Assembly (NCBI RefSeq): GCF_900964775.1
Contig: NC_041806.1
Location: 23,245,488-23,309,487, forward strand
Source: Scleropages formosus
Taxonomy: Eukaryota; Chordata; Actinopteri; Osteoglossiformes; Osteoglossidae
Length of the DNA: 64,000 nt
Direction of reading: 5' to 3'
The position numbers and the translations under genes are program-made. Below are positions 48,241 to 61,263 of the stretch, in pieces. Within the stretch, counting starts at the first letter, position 1. Each line of letters opens with the position of its first letter. The notes under the pieces were generated by a model. That model searched no databases, was not told where the DNA came from, and saw only the letters and a list, made by a program, of their open reading frames with translations.

Positions 48241-51200
48241 ATGGAGTCCACCATGGGGGACTCTCCAGGGAGCAACGAAGACCTTACTGGTTAGAACACC
48301 CCTAAGTTCTCTCAGTGTAATTCCCAAATGGCATAAAATAGGAAAGCCATTCACTACCCAGTGTAGGATTAGACCAAATTTGGGCAGATAATATGGTTTT
48401 TGAGGCACAAGTATGGACTGATAAAAGTGACAGGAGATGGCAGGTTTCTGACCACATTATTGGCTTTCTTAATGTTGTACAGAAATGAGATCTTTTAACA
48501 TGATTTTGTTCATTTCTCCAGTAAAGAAGAAATCAAAGTTCAAAATTTTAAAGACGCGTCTGTTTGGGAGGATGAAGTGGAGGGGCACTGGAGGATCAAT
48601 AAAGCAGAGTCAGTCTGCCAGTGACATCACTGCCCCAGAGGGTGTGAAAGCCGGATACGACTTGGAGGAGGAGTTTATGTAAGTTCCTCCCTTTAACCAT
48701 AGTAATAATATGGCTGTTATTCTGAAGCAATTGTCATGGTGACAAGTAACGGAAAAATAAATCCATTCTCTTACCAGAACCAGGTGTTTTTTCTGTAGTG
48801 ATAGAAAGAGTTGCTCACAGTCCGGTACCTTGCAGACTTTACCTAATACTAAAAAAGAAACAACCTGTTTTATATATAGTGTACACACAGACATTTGTCT
48901 GAAACCACTTGTCCCAAGCGGGGGTCACGGCAAGCCGGAGCCTAACCCGGCAACACAGGGTGCAAGGCTGGAGGGGGAGGGGACATACCCAGGATGGGAC
49001 GCCAGTCCGTCACAAGGCACCCCAAGTGGGACTTGAACCCCAGACCGACCGGAGCAGGCCCTGGCCAAACCCACAGCGCCACTGCACCCCCCCCCCCCTT
49101 ACATATAGTATTGTTGTTTATATTGAAGCAGTTTGAGTTTTTCTGTCCGCTCTCCAACTTACAAGATGATGCCAAAACAAACTGGGCAACCTTCAGTGCC
49201 AGAGAATATCGACTGCAGCGGAAAGTACCATCTGAAATATTTTCTTAATGTTTCAATGTTCAATACTAGGGAAGCCCAAGCATGGTGCACAGGTTGTGTT
49301 TCACGCCCCTTTCCTGTTTGTCTGATCCTCAAGCTACTCCCAAGGAACACTGAGCTCCCGTGCGCTGTCACACGACAGCATCTTCTTCTCCAGCCAACCC
49401 CAGGCCTCTGATGAACCAGAGAGGGTTGCATCCCAGGAGAATGTTCACGGAAGGGTAAAAGCTCTGCAGGTGAGAGGATGGGATGATGTCAAGCATCCCA
49501 GTATTATCGTGTGACATGTGCAACGCTGCTAACGGTGACGCCACACTGTTCTCACTTTTCCCTGAGCAGACCAGGCTGCTGCAGCAGAATATGCGATTTG
49601 GTCCACTTCCTGTCACAGTCCTTACCCAGCGGATGGATGACGCAGGGGCGAGTTCCGAGGATGACGGGTTACCCCGCAGCCCCCCTGACATCTCCCTTCA
49701 TGAAGGCCTAAAGGTATCATCCTAAATACACATTATATATTCCTCCTTATATGCTGTATATATGCCCTCTCTAGTGTACTGTATCCTTCTCCATCTTTTT
49801 CCTATCCCCTAACACATAAAATATACCTGCTGCACACCCCCTTAGAATAATACCATTCTTTATACATGCACCCTTTTCTGTCACACATATCCCCGCACAT
49901 TTTTCTGCCTAAATTAGTTGTTTACAACAACAGTAAAATAGTCAAGAATTTGCAGAAAGCTGGAGATGAATCACCAAGTAGTGTTACTCAGATAGCTCTC
50001 TTGCTGGTCCTTGCGTGTGTGTGGACACTTCCCATCTTTCCAATGAGCCTCTAGGTTTGCAACTGAAAGCTGTTCCCCGTTTCCCCCCGCAGTACCCCGA
50101 CCCTCACAGGCACCCTAGCTCTTTGAGTTTAGCGGGAACAGGAAGCGAAGAAGAGGAGCAGGTAAAACCCCACCCTCCCCATTCATTATCTGTAAGCCTG
50201 GTGAAATTTCCAGTCAGATCCTTCTGTAAATCTCCTTGTCTCAAACATATTTTCTGACAAATAAGCAGGCTGTTTGCAAGACCTTTGACTTATTGCTGTG
50301 GTTGTTAATGACTTTGCATTGCTTGCATGTTTCCAACTAAGGAGACTCTGTTTAGGTCAATCATTAACATCATAATCCTACTGAGAGGATTCTTTGTTAT
50401 TGTTTCTTTGATTTGCTTCCAATGGTTAAACCAAAATAACACCATGGATATTTCATGTGTACACACATTTACTGAAATTTACCCATAAAGCAAGAAGACT
50501 ACAAAGACAGGTGAACTTTGAATATAAGATGTGTTTGGACATGAGGCTTGTCTCTGTTAACTGTAGCTTCACAGCAGTGATTGGATCAGAGAGTATCATT
50601 TATGTATTGATAACCTTCCAAACAGACTTCCCTTGAATGGGAATGGTGTATTTTCTGACAGAAAACACCTGTGTTGCATGTGATCAGGTGTTATTATGGG
50701 CACTTCTGCTATTTTGTTCAGAACTCCACCGCACCCATACTAGGCCAATTTGCATGTGCATGGAATCAAATTGAAATGTGAACTATGATTCAGATATTTT
50801 TTTAGCCTTCTGAAAAATTGGTGCTGTTGAAAAACACGTTTTGTTTTAATAAGTTAACTGCGGATCTGCTTGGCCTCAGTCTGGACTCCGTGTGCTCTGT
50901 CTCCTCAGGGCCCCGCCCCTTCTTCGTCTCACCCTGTCTCACCAGTAATCAGGTCACCCTCCCAGTCCACAAGACCACCAGTTCTGCCTCCTACTCGTAT
51001 TTCCTCACTTGCAGCGGACTTTGACACCCCCGCCCGGTTTGTTCCATGCCTGGATAACTCAGCAGCACGACATCGAATGTCAGTCAAGCCCAGAAACCAG
51101 CGTGCCAGTGCCAAGGGCAGGAGGGCAACCTCGGTGAGGCACCTGCTGTAGAACAGGCTGTTAGCTCAGCTTTTCATGACAACTATTTGGGTCATAAATG

Positions 51201-54162
51201 CATTTTTTTTCCCATTGATCTGTTCTGTGAAAACCCCTGTTGGGAATCAGCCTATCCTGAGAGTTCCTGTCCTATTTAACTGGAATTGTACATATAAAAA
51301 TGTCTGCTTGCATGTTATTGGGCAGTGCCTTTTCCTTTCCTAAGAATTTTTTTATCCTTATCAACAGAGTGTTCACAGGCTCCGCTCTGAGAGCTTGAAT
51401 GATCTGGAGTGCCCTGCCCCAGAGAAGGAGGATGAGGAGAGCCTGAGGAGAGAAGACTTCCATAAGGAGATTGTCCATTGCCACTCTTACTCCACACAGG
51501 CTCTACGGTCACGGGATGGGTCAGCTGGTGTTGAGGTGAAAAATCTCCCCACAGTTGTGGTCCCAAGTGCTGAGGAGGAGATCAGAGGGGGGTCTGATAC
51601 AGAGCTTCTGAAAAATGATGGTGTTCTTCTAGAGCAGCTCCCCAGTATTGCACGGCCTTTGGAGCCTATGGGATGTATCACAACCAACCCTGTCTTTCTT
51701 CAACCTGTGCCAGTTGCTTTGGAATCTTTCCAGGAGGGAGAGCCAAACCCAGGAACTGTTACAGTGTCTCCTGTGTCTGCTTTGACTGAGGTACAGAAGC
51801 CACAGTCTGTGGTACAAGAGGCAGTGGTGAACAAGCCCCTCAGTCCAACCCAACCACGGGGCACCAAAGACTTAATAAAGGAGATCATGCAAAATTCCAG
51901 CCATAAATATCCTCCTAGTTACACCATACCATCCAAAAGCTGTGTTTTGGAACATACCTGTTCAAAACAGGACCAGGTGAGCTCTGGAGAATCCATACTT
52001 CCAAATACCAGAGATGTTCTGGGTAATGATTTCTGGGGCATGACCCAGACAGTCCAAGTAGACCCTCCACTAAACCATCAGTCAGTTGCTGCACCTTCTG
52101 CCCAAAAATTCCTGCAGTCTGGAGACAGGATAAAGACATCACCTCTGAAAAAAAACACTGCAGTATTTGCAGAAGCAACCATGCAAGAGAGTGCATCCAC
52201 AGGCTTCATCCAGCAGACTGTAGTGCCACTCAGCGGTCCAGATGACCAACAAAACACAGAGGCTGTTAAACATAGACAGCAAAGACCAAACTCTGGATCA
52301 TCCAAATTTTCAGTTTCCTCTGCCTGGGATCGACCCAGGGCAAGCAGTTTCACATGCTGTGCTGAGCAAACAGGGCCAAAGAATGAAGATAAGCTCCCAT
52401 CCAGCCACAAGATCCAGGAACGACTTCTAGCTAAACAAGAACCACCTTCAAACCCATTATCAGGGTTGAAAGGTAAGGGAAGTCCCATAGTTAACATACC
52501 TCCAAACCCTAAGCTGCACCTGCAGTCGGCAGGAAGTTTAGAGACTGTCAGAGTGAAAGATCTGTCCTGGATCCCAGAGAAGAGGAGCACTTTGAGGAAA
52601 GGGGACACCGCCTCTAGAAGAGTGAAAGAAGAGACAGATGCTGTTAAACCTGTGCAGTTCTTAGGACATGCAGATGGAGGGGCTGGTGGAGAGAAAAACA
52701 TTCAGGAGAATGAACTCAGGAGTAAGCCAGAAACTGCTGAAGAGGACCCAGAAATGAGAAACTCCTTTGGAGTAAAACTCCGGTCAACCTCCCTGTCCCT
52801 GAAGTACCGCTCTGATGTGGCCCAGGCAGAGATGATGTCCAAGCGGCGCAGTGCAGAGGTCTGCCCTCCAGCCTCCCCACATGGCCCCCAGACATCCCCC
52901 CTATCTCCAGCTCCAGTTAGGCCTAGAGGCTCCCAACCTCCTACAGATGAAGATATGGAAAGTAGTCTTTTCATGGACAACCTGACTGCAAAGCTCCCCC
53001 TTCCAAAAAAAACTCCATCGAAGAATTCAGGTTCCCTTGGGTCCTCTGTCATCCATTCGTTGACCTCCTCCACTCCAGCCTGTAGAGAGAGAGAGAAGAA
53101 CGAATTCATTAATTCAGGAGGTAAGTCTTGTCTAAAGTAACCCAAATACTGTTTTTCTGACAAAATGACACAAGACACACCCATCGTCATGCACAAAGTG
53201 TCACTTAATCCTCTGTTTAAAAAAATTGGTTTGATCTTGAAATATACATCTTATTGTTGAAAGGAGCGGAGGTTAAACAGGATATCCATCTATAAAGAAA
53301 GTAATGTTACAACTCATAGAACATAGAATTTTTCAAAAACATTTTCCATTGACACTGTTAACCGTAAAACATATTCTTCTGTGTTGTCTTTGGAAAATGT
53401 CCCCAAGTCCATGGAGTGAATCCTTTAAAGACACTGTCATTAAGCAGCATGGTGGCACAGCAAGTAGCGCTGCTGTCTCACAGTGCCTCGGTGGTGTGTG
53501 GGAACAGGGGTTTGATCCTTGATCAGTCTGTGTGGAGTTGCATGTTCTCCCTGTGTCTGTGTGGGTTTCCTCCCAAAGACATCCTGTTCAGGTTCTCCCA
53601 TAGTGTGTGAGTGTCACAGAGAGAGCGTATTTCACAGATGTATGGATGAGTGACCCAGTGTAAGTAGTGTATCTAGCAGTGTAAATCACCTTGGTAAATA
53701 AGGTGTGTGGGTTAGTAACACTAGATAGTATCCATTGTAAGTCGCTTTGGAGAAAAGCATCTGCTAAGTGAATAAATGTAATGTAAATGTAAGCACTGTG
53801 GCTTCCTAGTACAGAAGCTTTAACTAACAATGTAAGGAATTTTCTCTGCTGTCTTGAGTTTCAGCTCCAAAGGCACAAATTGTCATGTTTGGTGGGGCTG
53901 ATATTTTAGCTCTTCAATAAGTGAAAAGAGACACCTGGCATTTCTGATTAAATGCCTGTGTTCCAGAGGGGTGCAGTGGCGCAGTGGGTTGGGCCACAGT
54001 CCTCCTCTCCAGTGGGTCTGGGGTTCAAGTCCCGCTTGGGGTGCCTTGCGATGGACTGGCGTCCCATCCTTGGTGTGTCCCCTCCCCCTCCAGCCTTACG
54101 CCCTGTGTTGCTGGGTAGGCTCCGGTTCCCCGTGACCCTGTATGGGACAAGCGGTTCTGAAA

Positions 54163-54198
<36 letters not shown>

Positions 54199-56910
54199 CT
54201 GTGTTCCCAGCTTGATTTCATTAACTTTGGAAGTTATTATATAGAGGGGGGTGCAGTGGTGCAGCGGGTTTGGCCGGGGCCTGCTCTCTGCTGGGTCTGG
54301 GGTTCGAGTCCTGTTTGGGGTGCCTTGTGATGGACTGGCGTCCCGTCCTGGGTGTGTCCCCTCCCCCTCCAGCCTTGCGCCCTGTGTTGCTGGGTTGGGC
54401 TCCAGCTCGCCACAACCCCACTTAAGACAAGCAGTTTCAGACAGTTTGTGTATCTGTGTTATTATATAAGTTTTATAACCTCACAATAGGAGTACAAGCA
54501 GAAATAATGTGATATTGTTTCACAACAAACCAAACTTTGTATGGTGAATACAATATAAGTACAGTAATGTTATTGAATTTGACTTCAGGAGTTATAAATC
54601 CAAACTTATCAGTGAATTAAAATGTGCTTGTTTTACCCTGTAGATGACTTTGAGACTCCTACAGACCCAGGTAATTAACACAATTGGATAATCAAGAGAT
54701 AAATGAATTTCGAAATGAACTGCACAGAAGGTACAATGGCATGCAAGGAAGTCCATTTTTTACCAAATCAAAATTGCAGAATCACATCTTTGGAGGGTCT
54801 TTCCTGTTGTACCTTGAAGAAAAGAAATCTTCTCCTTAAATGAAGCAGTGGTTTAAATGGACAAAACTAAACAGGAAAATATTTAGTCATAACTGGTACC
54901 TTTGTGCTTTGATCTTGAACTGATCACAAAATCAGTATTTACTGAATCACTGATCATCATTAATCTGCATCAATGAAATTAATTAAGCATAAGTGATAGA
55001 TGGTAAAGAATGGTAAGTTAATCACATTAGATTCTGATTTAAGGTTTTATTTTTACCTGGTGTATCTGGTGTTGTTCACTTTGCAAGCTTCTTGAATGAG
55101 TGATTCAAATGAAAAAAGTATTTGTTTTATTGCACCATTCAGCTTGCCAGCACTAGAACTGCTGGACGGGTTGGGTTTCATATTTCAGTTCTTCCACTGT
55201 GATTCGGAATGCGTGGAATATAAATAAACAGATATTATTACAGAATACCTCATGTAAACTGTAAATATGACATGACTCCATATTTTATCAATTTTTGTCA
55301 TTTACCTATTACCTGGATTGTCTTCCTTGTGAAATATGTTTTTTGGCTTGGATTTTTACTATGCTAATTGCTCTTGATTTGCACCATAATACCATCTTAA
55401 TGTTACCATGAGCTGTGGCAAGTGCATTATTAGTGCTTGTGTATGTTAAATCCACAGTTTCTTGAATCTTGAACAGCTCATTTGGATCATTTGAACATAA
55501 GTCTTTGACCAAGGTTTCTTGCTGGGATGCAATATTTTTAAAAAAATATTTTTAAGAAGTCATATTTTCCCTCTCTTTCTCCAGACAGAGGGCTCACCCC
55601 CAAGTCCCCTGTGGCCCCTCCCAAGGAAGTGGAACCTGCGTCATCTGAACCCGCCTGGATGACCATGGCCCGGGAGAAGACCCGGAGTCTCCAGCAACTC
55701 TTTACCAGCAAGCTGGTGCCCATGGCTTCACCACAGGCTTCCCCTCAGCCCGTGCCCCGTAACAGGGAGGAGTGCAGGCCCATGTCCTGGTTGCTCCAAG
55801 ACAAACCTGTCAAAACTGACATTATGGAGGGTAACATGGACACAACAGCAGAGATGAAGGTCAAGTCTCTCCTCATGCCTAGAAAGGAAGAAGGAGTACC
55901 ACCAGATATTAAGACAAACCCAACAAAGCAGGTAGGGCAATAATTAAAGAGCTTCACAACGCACAACCATAAGATGGCTGGTTTAAGCCCTAAATAAATT
56001 TTACTCTGAAGTAACATGCATAACCTTAATTATTTCAGTTAGTCTATCAATAATGATAACTGGAGTGAATTATTCTTATACCTGTAGGTTGCAGTAGATT
56101 AAAACTGCAAATTCAGTGAAATTTATATTGATTATGTAATGCTTGGAATAATGATACTATGGTTTTAAAAGTTCTAAAGTTTTCTGAACAAAAATGTGAA
56201 CAATCAGTTAGCCACCATTTGCTTTATTTACCTTCTTAACAGGTACATAACATATTGATGGACAGGAGAGTGACATTAATAGTATTCCAAGATAAATTAT
56301 GCATTTTTGGCTTTTCTGTAAATATTCTCAGATATCTTATTGTTGGGCACAAAGGGATATTTGGTTGCATTTTGGGTACAGACTAATCTCCTTTTGCTCA
56401 TAGACAGAGCCTGGGAAGACCTCTTCTCTACCTGTAATTTCACACAAACCCCTAGATGATGTCAAGTGTGAGGTGAAGATGGATGGAAGATCTCCCATGA
56501 ACATTCGCTCCCCAGGTAGAGCCACCCGGTCAGGTTGGAAGAGTCGGATACCAGTAGTCAGCTTATTTGAATCCTAAAAAGTGTTGTCTATAAAATTGCC
56601 AACTGGACATTTTCAGTCTATCATGTATCCTCTCAGAGGAGTGTACTCCAAGTACTAAAAATCAGAACCTTCTGTGTCTGTATGTGTGTCTTTTCCAAAA
56701 GCATCGACAAGAACCGCCCTTGCCTCTCAGACACTGAATGAGGACAGATGGCAGAAAAAATCTGAATCGCTGTCATCATTATTATCATCATCAACATCCA
56801 TGTCACCAACAACAGCTGCAGAGCAGCCCATGTCAAGACACGCTCAGCCATCTTGGTTGGAACTGGCCAAGAGAAAGTCCCTGGCTTGGAGCGACAAAGC
56901 CATGGATTGA
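48241..56910 (+). CDS. cracdl: CRACD-like protein (capping protein regulator relative, KIAA1211L)
   Basis: Eleven coding exons: 48241-48289, 48522-48678, 49334-49469, 49570-49713, 50093-50161, 50909-51133, 51368-53120, 54644-54670, 55585-55931, 56404-56515, 56702-56910. Phases join to 1075 residues. Family landmarks are KKKSKFKILKTRLFG near the N-terminus, SSRALSHDSIFFSS, SSEDDGLPRSPPDISL, CLDNSAARHRMSVKPRNQR, FGVKLRSTSLSLKYRS near the end of the 1.75 kb exon, and the C-terminus PSWLELAKRKSLAWSDKAMD. The relative CRACD inhibits capping protein and promotes actin polymerisation; the same role here is inference. The middle is Ser/Pro-rich and probably disordered. CRACDL rather than CRACD is chosen because CRACDL adjoins TSGA10 in human. 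Exon 54644-54670 is a 27-base microexon. The start at 48241 follows a spliced leader; upstream in-frame ATGs exist. Confidence 0.92.
48898..49097 (-). mobile_element. tRNA-derived SINE, family B (CRACDL intron 2)
   Basis: The reversed body (ggacatacccaggatgggac) and reversed B box (gggacttgaaccccag) are visible, ending at a C-run (49087-49098) that complements the G-rich start of the family. It lies about 240 bases before exon 49334. Confidence 0.85.
53440..53795 (+). mobile_element. V-type tRNA-derived SINE (CRACDL intron 7)
   Basis: A tRNA-like head (ggtggcacagcaagtagcgc), the central core shared by fish V-SINEs (gtgtggagttgcatgttctc, gtgtgggtttcctcccaaag) and the tail gtaagtcgctttggagaaaa then gcatctgctaagtgaataaa. 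The tail is common to family A, so the families share a 3' end. Confidence 0.8.
53967..54198 (+). mobile_element. SINE family B, first of a tandem pair
   Basis: A full copy with head cagtggcgcagtgggttggg and a long TG tail (about 54164-54197). Another copy in the same orientation begins 45 bases later. Confidence 0.9.
54245..54455 (+). mobile_element. SINE family B, second of a tandem pair
   Basis: Begins ggggggtgcagtggtgcagc, and the B box is ggggttcgagtcctg. Its tail is only a short tttgtgtatctgtg. It differs from its neighbour at many positions, so the pair reflects separate insertions rather than a recent duplication. Confidence 0.88.
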
Positions 56911-59220
56911 AATAGCTGAAGAACTCAAAGGAATGACTGAGCATGAGACATACGGAGATCCCAGCAGACCCTGTGCTCCGCTCTGTTGTTAACAAGTGGC
57001 TTGCGGTGGAATTGTGTCTAGTCTGGAAGTGTAAGACAACTGACTTTTTTAAGCAGCAGAATGTTAACATGGAACTGCTTTTCTGTCAACAGAGACTAAG
57101 CTTCTGTCTGGTTGTATCACCTTAGCAGCCATATCACTACTTAGAACAAGAATGATCATAAGCTACCACAAAGATAGGACAGGATACCTCTTGCACATGG
57201 AGTTCAGGTAGAGGAGGGTGCCAACAATATTCAGCATGTTTGCAGCAAGTTCCAGTTTTCAGTTAAGTTCTTACGTTGTGGAAAGATTTTGCTTAATATG
57301 TGGGCACTGACTGGGTGACATGTGCAGACCAGCAGTGACCCTGTATCTCATCGCTACAAAAAAAGTTCCATAGCATTTGGTCATCTGCTTTATAACAGAG
57401 AGGCCAAACAGATGTAGATAAGGAACAAATTTAGAAAATCTAGATACACCTTTGTGAGAATAAACATCTATGTTTGACAGCCAAAAAGGAAGCAAAAAGC
57501 TATAGCTTCTGAACCAAATACATACCTGTATGTGTAACTGTTATCGTTACCTTTTTAGTCCGGTGAATTATGATTGCTAATGATGACTATCTTGTGCACA
57601 ATCTTTTAAATGTGGGAATGATTCTTCTTTCAACATTTGTGTGCATACAACAAGAAATATGCCTTAAGAACACACCTAGTTCACCTGAACAGGACGTTAA
57701 GCAATATGATGTGGAAATGTGGCTGTTTAAAATCTTATTTATTGAATTTTACTTAGTCTAGTTAAAACAGGCTTAGTTGTGAGATAATGTAGAACATTAG
57801 TTATACTGACTGGTGTAACTGCCTGCGGTAGTTGGAGGTGTAACAAACCGAGGATCTGAACTTCAGAGGTTGAAGGTTCAGGTCTTTGAGCAATGTATTT
57901 AAATAGCTTCAGCAGAACATGAAAATAGATCAAGTTTAAAATATTACAGTTGTATTAGGATAGAACCATCCCTTAAGCAAATACTGTACAGAAATGTGTT
58001 GGTAAAGGAGAAGACTCTGCTCAGTGTCCTTTCCCTGGTACCCATTAGAAATGTGACCTTTAACCAGAGGATCAGCAGATTAACAGTTACTCCTGTTTAG
58101 ATTATGTGAAACACAGCTGCAAGTGATGGGACTCTTTTACTCCCCGGGGAATCCAGCACAGCTGTCACAAGGTTTGCAGCAGGGGTCTTCAAGCTGGAGA
58201 TACAGCTACACAATGTGGAATGAGTGAGGATGCTGTCCCAGTCGCTGAAATGTATATGCGTTACATTACATTTATTTCTTTAGTAGATGTTTTTCTCCAA
58301 AGCAACATACAACTCACAGTAAATGAAAGAGCAACAACTGTCAAAGAGTTTTAGATGCAGATAAGTGACTTTCGAAGCATAGTTAATTTGTCCAGTACCG
58401 CTGTTTTTGCTGGTATGCATTTCACGGGAAGCTGCGTTACAGAAATTGCTCCGATAGGAAATACAAAAGTGGTCATGACAGAGGGTGTGATGCAAATTTA
58501 TGGAACTGTTAGATCAGGAGCGTAGCGGATCTGAACGAAGTGCATTTTGAGACACTTCCTGAATGCTAAAAAGGATTCAGCAGTTCTAGAAATTCCTTTG
58601 TGGTCTGATCATATCCATTTGAGGCCAGTCAAAGCCAATCGAATTCTATTCTGGTAAATGTCTTGAAGCAGTACCTCTGAAAATTTTTTGGACCAAGGAC
58701 TGGACTTGGGCATTGGGTCAGACATTTTAAACCCAAAATTAACACAAGTAGGATCATCAGTATGTCTCCATTCTGTGTTTCTGCAGAAAGACAGATCTGT
58801 GACTTGTATGATAAAAACTGCATTCCTTTAAATATATAAGGTTTTAATAAAAATGTATTTCATTTGGATTTTGTTTATGCTTGCATGATGAGTCTTTGTA
58901 TATCAAAAGCTCACTTTGCTGTCCCCCCACAAAAAAAAAAAAAAATGGACCAAACATGAGTGCTTCCTATCATACAGAATTCAACTTTTATGTTTTTTGC
59001 TTCGTTTGATCACTTTTTGGCTGTGGTGTTTTATCAGCTCAATATGTGATACACTTTAGCATCGGGAAAAATAAGCGGTAACACAATAAAGTCTTTAAAA
59101 TCTAGGGGACTTTGGAGTAATATTTCATGGAGTTATACTTTGATAATTAAGAGGTCAGCTGTAGTTCACAATGATAGTCCAACCACAGCGATACTCAGCA
59201 TCAACTGACCCTCTGTAAAT
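56911..59220 (+). other. CRACDL 3' UTR and downstream flank
   Basis: Non-coding. Candidate poly(A) signals on the plus strand are AATAAA near 57458, 58846 and 59085. A degenerate SINE-like stretch lies near 57815-57905, and a reversed SINE tail at about 58262-58300 (acatttatttctttagtaga). No additional gene is recognised. Confidence 0.5.
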
Positions 59221-59229
59221 TTGAATAAC

Positions 59230-60045
59230 TTTATTTTCAAGTTTCAAGTTTATTGTCATAGGTACAAGTACCGTGTACAAGTATCATGAAATTCTTCTTG
59301 AATGCTTCTCCACAGACTATGGACAAGGACAAAGACAATAGAAATACTGCACAAAACAAAACAATGACAGTGAGTAATGCAACAGCAGTAACAATAAATA
59401 ATGTAAAAATAATAACAATACCAGTAGACAGCCAGAGAACTCAAAACATGAGAATGCTTAAAGTGACAGTGAATGTGCCAATGTGCTTGGAAGGAGCAGT
59501 CCAGTTGTAGTTAGTAAAGGTGGCACGATTGTTGTATACTCTTACAGCAGTGGGGTAAAAGCTGTTCCTGTACCTAGCAGTGCGGGTTCGAATAGACCTG
59601 AGCCGCTTTCCAGATGGCAGAAAAGAGAAAAGTGCCCGTGGGGGGTGACTATGATCTCTCGTGATGCGCATCGTCTTTCTGAGGCGGCGTGTGATGTAGG
59701 TGTCCTCGACCGCTGGTAGCCGTGTGCCGACGATTCCCCGAGCCGTTTTGACCACTCTCTGTAGGTCTTTCTTGTCCTGTATGGAGCAGCTGCCACCCCA
59801 GGATGTAATACACCGTGTGAGGACGAACTCCACAGGACACCTGTAGAAAGTGGTGAGGACTGTAGTGGACACCCTGGCTTTCTTCAGATGCCTGAGGAAG
59901 TGGAGATGTTGGTGGGTCTTTTTGATGGATGATGCTGTGTGCTCAGACCATGTGAGTTTCATAGTGAGAGTGACCCCTAGGAATCTGAAGCTGTTGACCC
60001 TCTCTACAATGTCGCCTCCTATGTAGATGGATGCATGGACCATAT
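59230..60045 (-). mobile_element. 5'-truncated CR1/L2-group LINE with intact C-terminal frame
   Basis: The minus-strand frame 60043-59441 (200 residues) is uninterrupted and covers the last part of a reverse transcriptase: RVNSFRFLGVTLTMKLTWSE, HFLRHLKKARVSTTVLTTFY, TARGIVGTRLPAVEDTYITR and FLPSGKRLRSIRTRTARYRN. The 3' UTR ends at 59230 (caagtttattgtcataggta on the plus strand, the reverse of a ...gacaataaacttg terminus). The palm domain and endonuclease are absent. It is younger than the copy at 37476. Confidence 0.85.
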
Positions 60046-60379
60046 CCTGTTTCCTGAAGTCTGTATTTTACTTAATGCATTACTATTATTATGGTTAATA
60101 ATAATAATAATCGTAATAATTTTTATTTTCCCATTACTTTTTAGCATTATTATTATGAAACCTGAAAGAAATGAGGTGTGGATCTGGGCACCATTGCCAA
60201 TCTGCAGAACTATAACTTAATCTGTAATGAAGCGATGAGGATTCCCAGGGAGCAAATGCAGTACCGAACAATCGATCGTCAATCAGTCAATCAGTCGGGT
60301 CACATCGATAAAATTAATGACATTTCCCACGAACACCTACAGGCACAACATTCCCGCTCTAAGTTCTACGATACGTAAG

Positions 60380-60529
60380 CAGCACCTTTCGCTCTCAATA
60401 CGCACGGCGCAGTCGACAGAGACGCGTGCGCTGGTCGGCAGGTGGCGCTGCAAGCGCGGGAAACGTGGGCCGGGAGGCGCCGAGCATCCCGCGTCAAAAG
60501 AAGCGCGCGCGCTGCAGCGCCGTCGCTCC
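60380..60529 (+). promoter_or_regulatory. CpG-rich CREG2 5' UTR and promoter
   Basis: GC content and CpG density rise abruptly at about 60395 and stay high through CREG2 exon 1. No TATA box is evident. An island promoter is the simplest reading. Confidence 0.45.
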
Positions 60530-61206
60530 ATGCCGCTGCGTTCTACGATGTGCAGCGATGCGCGTGCGGGCTCCGTCCAGTGGAACGTGCTGCTGTCCGC
60601 GGCGTCCGTGCTGTCCGTGCTGTGCCGGAGCGGCGAGGGTTACGCCGTTCGCAATCACGCGGTCTCCTGGGCCGCCACGTCGGAGGCGGAGGCGGAGGAG
60701 CGGGAGCTCCACGGCAGCTCCGGGGAAGAGCGAGAGGCGGCCTCCGCTCTTCTGGGGGGCACAGGCGGCATGTGGAGGCAGGCTTACCCGGCGGCCTCCA
60801 TCTACAGCGAGGACGCGGACAGGAGGTCGGCGCCCCTGCTGGACGCCGAGCATCTGGAGCGCGTCTCGTCCCCGTCCACGGTGTTCACGTACCGGATGGA
60901 GGGGCTGAAAGCGGGCGGGGGCGTTCCCACGCCCCCCGTGGGCGGAGAGGCGGCGCGGGCGGCCCGCGACGCGGCGCACCGCAGCGACTGGGGCTTTCTG
61001 TGTGCCCTGCCCCCGCAAGAGCAGGTGCCGAGCGTGGGCTGTGCTTGCGTGTCCGCGGCTTCCTCGCATATTTAATTTCGCGGTGAAAAAGAATCTAATA
61101 CAAATTTCACTGAAATTTAATGCAGCCGCTGTGTCCATAATGATTATAATATGTCATTCTTGGCGTTACTGCCGCAGTGCAAAGACGCATTGAGTGAACT
61201 GGTCAC

Positions 61207-61263
<57 letters not shown>

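Noticed and set aside
60426-61138. Overlapping 160- and 214-codon frames in CREG2 exon 1
   Set aside because: High GC content suppresses stops in all frames. Only the frame starting at 60530 carries the signal peptide and joins to the CREG domain exons.
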